NCBI RefSeq assembly: GCF_018343525.1
Contig: NZ_JAGYPH010000002.1
Coordinates: forward strand, 930,001-994,000
Origin: Lederbergia citrea
Lineage (GTDB): Bacteria > Bacillota > Bacilli > Bacillales > Bacillaceae_C
Length of the DNA: 64,000 bases
Direction: 5' to 3'
This document shows, in pieces, positions 60,084-64,000 of this stretch. The notes under the pieces were generated by a model. The model saw only the letters and a list, made by a program, of their open reading frames with translations, ran no database searches and had not been told where the DNA came from. The translations under genes and the position numbers were made by a program. The first letter of the stretch is position 1. Each line of letters begins with the position of its first letter.

Positions 60084-61385
60084 ATGTCAAAAATCACATT
60101 TCTCGGTGCAGGAAGTTCAGTTTTTGCCAAAAATGTACTTGGCGATTGTATGATGGTTCCAAGCTTACAGGGTTTTGAATTTGCCTTATTTGACATTGAT
60201 CATGAGAGATTAAAAGACTCAGAAAATATGTTAAATAACTTAAAAAATAGTACTAAGTCTACTGTAAATGTAAAGGCATACACGGATCGTAAAGAAGCTT
60301 TACGTGGTGCTAAATATGTGATAAATGCGATTCAAGTGGGTGGATATGACCCTTGTACAATCACTGACTTTGAAATTCCAAAGAAATATGGCCTTCGTCA
60401 AACAATTGCCGATACAATCGGGATTGGAGGCATCTTCAGAAACCTTAGAACAATTCCAGTGATGTTGGATTTTGCTGAGGATATGCAAGAAGTTTGTCCA
60501 GATGCTTGGTTCTTAAACTATACGAATCCGATGGCTGTCTTGACTGGGACAATGCTTCGTTATGGCGGGATTAAAACAGTAGGACTTTGCCATAGTGTAC
60601 AAGTTTGTGCGGATCATCTTCTGAAATCATTAGATATGCCAACAGATAACTTACATTGGAAAATTGCAGGAATTAACCATATGGCATGGTTACTTGAAAT
60701 TGAGCGCAATGGTGAGGATCTATATCCTGAAATCAAGAGACGCGCATTAGAAAAACAAAAAACTAAGCATGATGACATGGTCCGTTTTGAGTTAATGAAG
60801 AATTTTGGCTACTACGTAACGGAATCTTCGGAGCATAACGCTGAATATCATCCGTATTTCATCAAGAGCCAATACCCTGAACTCATTGACAAGTTAAATA
60901 TTCCACTTGATGAATATCCTCGTCGCTGCGTCAACCAAATCGAGGGTTGGAAAAAGATGAGAGATGACTTAGTCAACAATAAAAACCTGGAGCATCAACG
61001 TTCACATGAGTATGGTTCTTATATTATTGAGGCAATGGAAACAAACATACCTTATAAAATTGGCGGAAACGTCCTGAATACTGGCAGATTAATCAGCAAC
61101 CTTCCTGAAAAAGCGGTTGTCGAAGTTCCATGTCTTGTTGACAGCAGTGGAGTAACACCAACATATGTCGGTGATCTTCCTGAACAATTGGCTGCTCTAA
61201 ACCGTACGAACATAAATACACAATTGCTTACAATCGAAGCGGCAATGACAAGAAAGAAAGAACATATTTACCATGCAGCTATGCTAGACCCTCACACAGC
61301 AGCGGAATTATCACTAGACGACATCGTCTCGCTTTGTGATGATCTAATCGAAGCTCACGGTGACTGGTTGCCTAAGTTCAAGTAA
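60084..61385 (+). CDS. melA: Alpha-galactosidase, glycoside hydrolase family 4 (MelA)
   Basis: 433 aa (B. subtilis MelA 432). NAD+-binding ITFLGAGSSVFAKNVLGDC, NYTNPM and the Mn2+/catalytic CHSVQ motif (about residues 172-176), which marks alpha-galactosidases of GH4. GH4 uses NAD+ and Mn2+ to oxidise C3 transiently and eliminate the glycoside. Cytosolic; acts on melibiose- or raffinose-type sugars brought in by CUT1 importers. ATG 60084 after GGAGG. Single gene, terminator after. Confidence 0.93.
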   Translation: MSKITFLGAGSSVFAKNVLGDCMMVPSLQGFEFALFDIDHERLKDSENMLNNLKNSTKSTVNVKAYTDRKEALRGAKYVINAIQVGGYDPCTITDFEIPKKYGLRQTIADTIGIGGIFRNLRTIPVMLDFAEDMQEVCPDAWFLNYTNPMAVLTGTMLRYGGIKTVGLCHSVQVCADHLLKSLDMPTDNLHWKIAGINHMAWLLEIERNGEDLYPEIKRRALEKQKTKHDDMVRFELMKNFGYYVTESSEHNAEYHPYFIKSQYPELIDKLNIPLDEYPRRCVNQIEGWKKMRDDLVNNKNLEHQRSHEYGSYIIEAMETNIPYKIGGNVLNTGRLISNLPEKAVVEVPCLVDSSGVTPTYVGDLPEQLAALNRTNINTQLLTIEAAMTRKKEHIYHAAMLDPHTAAELSLDDIVSLCDDLIEAHGDWLPKFK

Positions 61386-61409
61386 GAAAAGCGTTAGAAT
61401 TTGTCCGTA

Positions 61410-61449
61410 AAAAAGAGCCGCACATTTTACTAGAAATGTGCGGCTCTTT
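61410..61449 (+). terminator. Terminator after melA
   Basis: AAAGAGCCGCACATTT / AAATGTGCGGCTCTTT with loop TACTAG-like. An identical hairpin recurs at 61924-61962. Confidence 0.9.
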
Positions 61450-61508
61450 AGACTGTAGATAAACTCGGCAAAACGAGTTGTCTACAGTCTTTTTAAATTT
61501 GATAGATC

Positions 61509-61633
61509 AGGTTTTCCGAAGCTTACCGCTCGCTTTCCGCGGGGCGAGCGGTAAGCTTCGTCGCTGCGCTCCTGTAGGGTCTCGGCTGTCTCGCAGATCC
61601 CGCAGGAGTCGAGCGGACGCTTCTCCAAACCAA
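61509..61633. repeat. Dispersed palindromic repeat, family A (full copy)
   Basis: Left GTTTTCCGAAGCTTACCGCT, GC-rich centre with CGTCGCTGCGCTCCTG and CCCGCAGGAGTCGAGCGG, right GACGCTTCTCCAAACC. Same family as 956-1017 (centre deleted) and more distantly 1784-1912. Confidence 0.85.
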
Positions 61634-61923
61634 TACCGCTTATCGTTGGTTTTTAGGTTTCGATTTTCATACAGAAGTGCCTTATTTCACTACCTTCGGA
61701 AAAAATACATTAAAAATTTAAAAAGAAAAAAATTGAGTGAAGCTTCGCATACCCAAAAGAGCTGCATCGGTTTCGCTACTGCCAGTTACCGGAATTCCAA
61801 GAATGCACGTGAACAGGCTCTCCTTACTGCAGACTCAAAATGTAAAAAAGATTGCAACACACTTAGCAGGCTGGAAAAAGTGTGTTGCAATACTTATGTT
61901 GGTACGCATCCCGGAGCGGAAAT

Positions 61924-61962
61924 CAAAAGAGCCGCACATTTTACTAGAAATGTGCGGCTCTT
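61924..61962 (-). terminator. Second copy of the melA-type terminator, serving the DUF624 gene
   Basis: Identical arms and loop to 61410-61449; on the minus strand it follows the DUF624 stop with a T run (TTTTGATT). Confidence 0.85.
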
Positions 61963-61966
61963 TTGT

Positions 61967-62581
61967 TTATACGTTATCTTGGACCAATAATTCAATCTTC
62001 TTAAATGATTTATCACATAAGGCGTAGGTGAGGTAACCGCCAATACTCCATAATATGATCGAGCTAATAGGTATAACATAACTGATTAAAACTGTTAGCA
62101 GCAGGATCAAAATGCAACGAATCGTCACCCATAACTGACTAATAGAAAATAAAAAGGAATTCTTAATGATCAAGGTCCAACGCATTTTATAGTGGACCAT
62201 AACCGGAAATAAATAAATCGTGGTCATTACGAAAAATAAACAGATAAATAATAAGGATGAAACCATAATGATTTTTGCTATTCCCGACATTTGCAAACTA
62301 ATATTGATATTAAAATAGAATAATAGTGCAAAAACAAACCAAAGAAGGCCTAATAAAAAGCTTTGTTTAAAATTTTCTTTGAAATAAACAAAGAAGCTTT
62401 TGAAAACACCACTATCCTTTTTTTGCACCCACTGTCTGACAACACCGAACATAGCGGCTGTTGCTGGGAATATGGTAATGATCGGTATACACATCAAAAA
62501 CCATAATAAATTTAACAAAAAGAAATTGGTAAACTTTTCTAAAAAACGGTAGAAACCGCTATCAATACTGAAAATATTCAT
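61967..62581 (-). CDS. DUF624 (YesL/YteU-like) membrane protein
   Basis: 204 aa with about five membrane segments and the DUF624 start FYRFLEKFTNFFLLNLLWFLMCIPIITIFPATAAMFGVVRQW. Members accompany LplB/YtcP-type and other CUT1 importers (for example yesL with the rhamnogalacturonan system), but their role is unknown. Divergent from the lipoprotein gene at 62770, which fits that pattern. Start ATG 62581 with AAGGA upstream, preferred over 62590. Confidence 0.88.
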   Translation of the reverse strand: MNIFSIDSGFYRFLEKFTNFFLLNLLWFLMCIPIITIFPATAAMFGVVRQWVQKKDSGVFKSFFVYFKENFKQSFLLGLLWFVFALLFYFNINISLQMSGIAKIIMVSSLLFICLFFVMTTIYLFPVMVHYKMRWTLIIKNSFLFSISQLWVTIRCILILLLTVLISYVIPISSIILWSIGGYLTYALCDKSFKKIELLVQDNV

Positions 62582-62728
62582 TCGCCTCATCCTTACTTAT
62601 CAAAGTCTATGTTATTAAAAAATACCATGAATATTCTAAAAAGGCAATATTCCGAATATCGAATCATTTTTTGTAATAGATTGGTTGCATAATAATCGTT
62701 TATATATTAATATGAATTTACAGTTATA

Positions 62729-62742
62729 TGAAATCGATTTCA
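62729..62742 (+). promoter_or_regulatory. Perfect cre site (CcpA)
   Basis: TGAAATCGATTTCA, a full palindrome and 14 of 14 matches to TGWAANCGNTNWCA, 27 nt before the lipoprotein start, so it would act as a promoter-proximal roadblock. Confidence 0.85.
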
Positions 62743-62769
62743 GATATCAGAATTTTTAGGAGGGTCAAA

Positions 62770-64000
62770 ATGAAAAAGAAATGGATGTTTGCTAAATTAG
62801 CTCCAATGCTTCTTATTTTATTGCTTGTCATCTCAGGATGTGGCACGAGTGGAAGCAATTCAGGGAGTGGTTCAGGTGAAAAAAAGGTTAAATTAACGAT
62901 GTCCGCTTGGGGCAATCCGACAGAACTTAAAGTATATCAGCGTGCACTTGATCAATATGAAAAAGAAAACCCTAACGTTGAAATCAAATTGATTCCAGTA
63001 CCAGGTGATAACTATGAGCAAAAGTTAATGACTCAGCTTTCAGGTGGACAAGCTACCGATGTTTTTTATGTCGGTGATACATATATGTCCAAACTCATTG
63101 ATACTGGTAAACTCGCTGAATTAAATCAGTTTTTAGAAGGATCAGAAAGCTATGTAAAAGCGGATGAGTTTCCTGACGGTATATGGGGCGCATCCAAAAA
63201 AGACGATAAAATATACGGCATAACGGTTGATAGTAACCCATTCCTCATGTACTACAACAAAAAGGTTTTGAAAGAAGCTGGTGTCGAAAAAACTCCTCAA
63301 GAATATTTTGATGAGGGGAAATGGAATTGGGACACTTTCGCTGAAGTGACTGGAAAGCTCCATGCTGCAGGGAAAAAAGGTTTTGTAGCTGAAAAAGCTG
63401 GGGTCCATACCCTTTCTTGGGTTTGGACTAATGGGGGACAACTGTTTGATGATGAAGGGAATTTCATCTTAGACAAAAATGAAAAAGCACAGGAAGCATT
63501 TAAATATGTAAATGATATGGTCGAAAAAGGAAACTTCACATATGCGGGATCTTTGCCTAAAGGTCAAGGTGGAGACGCTATGTTTATGTCCAATCAAGTG
63601 GGATTTGTAGCTGCTGGACGCTGGTTAACACCGATGTTCAGTGAAAATAAATCAATAGAATTCGATTATATTCCTTGGCCGACGAATACAGGAAATAAAA
63701 TGGAGCCAGCGGCAATTGCCACTGCATTCATGTCAGTAAGTAAGGATTCCAAAAACTTGGAAGAAGCAATGAAGTTTTTATCTTTCTACACATCTAAAGA
63801 AGGACAAAAAACCCGTCTTGCTGATAACGGGAATGCGATTCCTTCTATTAATGGGATCGATGAAATTGTTACTGAAGCTGAAGTGCCGGAGCATTCTAGC
63901 TATTTAGTCGATACTCGAGATATTGGAATTGTTGATGATAAGCTAATGTCAGTTCCGGGATTAGAAAAAGAAATAGCTGACATTATGGATCTTATGTATC
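62770..64000 (+). CDS. Sugar-binding lipoprotein (CUT1), 3' end beyond window
   Basis: At least 410 codons, open to the last base. Signal MKKKWMFAKLAPMLLILLLV-ISGC with lipobox VISGC, Gly/Ser linker, then KVKLTMSAWGNPTELKVYQRALDQYEKENPNVEIKLIPVPGDNYEQKL and WNWDTFAEVTGKLHAAGKKG typical of the MalE/UgpB type 1 fold. AGGAGGG site. Permeases probably follow outside the window. A divergent DUF624 gene and a perfect cre support a carbohydrate role. Confidence 0.92.
   Translation, partial: MKKKWMFAKLAPMLLILLLVISGCGTSGSNSGSGSGEKKVKLTMSAWGNPTELKVYQRALDQYEKENPNVEIKLIPVPGDNYEQKLMTQLSGGQATDVFYVGDTYMSKLIDTGKLAELNQFLEGSESYVKADEFPDGIWGASKKDDKIYGITVDSNPFLMYYNKKVLKEAGVEKTPQEYFDEGKWNWDTFAEVTGKLHAAGKKGFVAEKAGVHTLSWVWTNGGQLFDDEGNFILDKNEKAQEAFKYVNDMVEKGNFTYAGSLPKGQGGDAMFMSNQVGFVAAGRWLTPMFSENKSIEFDYIPWPTNTGNKMEPAAIATAFMSVSKDSKNLEEAMKFLSFYTSKEGQKTRLADNGNAIPSINGIDEIVTEAEVPEHSSYLVDTRDIGIVDDKLMSVPGLEKEIADIMDLMY

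Larger units (their letters stand above)
61386..61966. other. Composite noncoding stretch between melA and the DUF624 gene
   Basis: In order: melA terminator; a second hairpin like that at 895 (61450-61495); a full family A repeat (61509-61633); about 210 bp of unrecognised DNA; a 14-bp stem hairpin (ATTGCAACACACTT / AAGTGTGTTGCAAT, 61851-61891); and an exact second copy of the melA terminator (61924-61962). No gene is supported. Confidence 0.8.

Noticed and set aside
61478..61990. 170-codon frame through repeat A after melA
   Set aside because: Runs through a dispersed repeat and two terminator hairpins; composition not protein-like.

Overview
The window looks like a low-GC Bacillaceae chromosome (Bacillus, Neobacillus or Cytobacillus type). 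The evidence is strong GGAGG ribosome sites, frequent TTG/GTG starts, sporulation-type genes (CwlC-like amidase, YjcZ-like peptide, CdaS-like diadenylate cyclase) and long runs of gene order shared with Bacillus subtilis. The species cannot be named from sequence alone. No insertion sequence, prophage, rRNA operon or CRISPR array was seen.

Left part (1-28.6 kb): conserved core. It starts with the end of a DUF4097 gene and yvlD, then a spore-type amidase on the minus strand. Next comes hprK-lgt-yvoD-ppaX-yvoF, a TPR protein, trxB, rapZ-yvcK-whiA-crh, an ABC exporter, clpP with a CtsR site, and tRNA-Arg(CCG). A cluster of tiny genes follows (YjcZ-like, a 29-aa peptide, a YrzI-like protein, a 19-aa peptide). 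The glycolytic block is grx-like, cggR-gapA-pgk-tpiA-gpmI-eno with a textbook CggR operator. The last group is secG-est-rnr-smpB. HPr kinase and Crh (carbon catabolite control), CggR and several cre-like boxes place carbon-source sensing and its targets in one window.

Middle (28.6-43 kb): a CcpA-type-regulated LplB/YtcP/lipoprotein sugar importer sits between smpB and ssrA. The ssrA (tmRNA) gene is interrupted in its T-loop by a 279-nt group I intron, the most striking object here. Its 5' splice site has a U.G pair in P1, its last base is G, and exact excision restores a perfect T-arm. After ssrA comes a quinone/electrophile-stress region: a zinc-free MDR oxidoreductase, MarR plus two ring-cleavage dioxygenase paralogues under MhqR-like and MarR-like palindromes, an HxlR regulator, a frameshifted pirin and an FMN reductase sharing a 41-bp operator-like repeat. 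A 2Fe-2S ferredoxin, CdaS, a cation diffusion facilitator and a tandem DUF1259 protein complete the section.

Right part (44-64 kb): a carbohydrate-uptake island. It has two complete CUT1 importers (lipoprotein plus two permeases, no ATPase) and the start of another lipoprotein gene, three Gfo/Idh/MocA dehydrogenases, two MFS carriers, a MATE-like protein, an AraC regulator divergent from a GH4 alpha-galactosidase (melA), and a DUF624 protein. Two unusual noncoding arrays lie at convergent gene ends: six 51-bp hairpin repeats (48.9-49.2 kb) and six 11-bp boxes at an exact 21-bp period (58.87-59.0 kb). Two Bacillus-type dispersed palindromic repeat families are scattered through the window.
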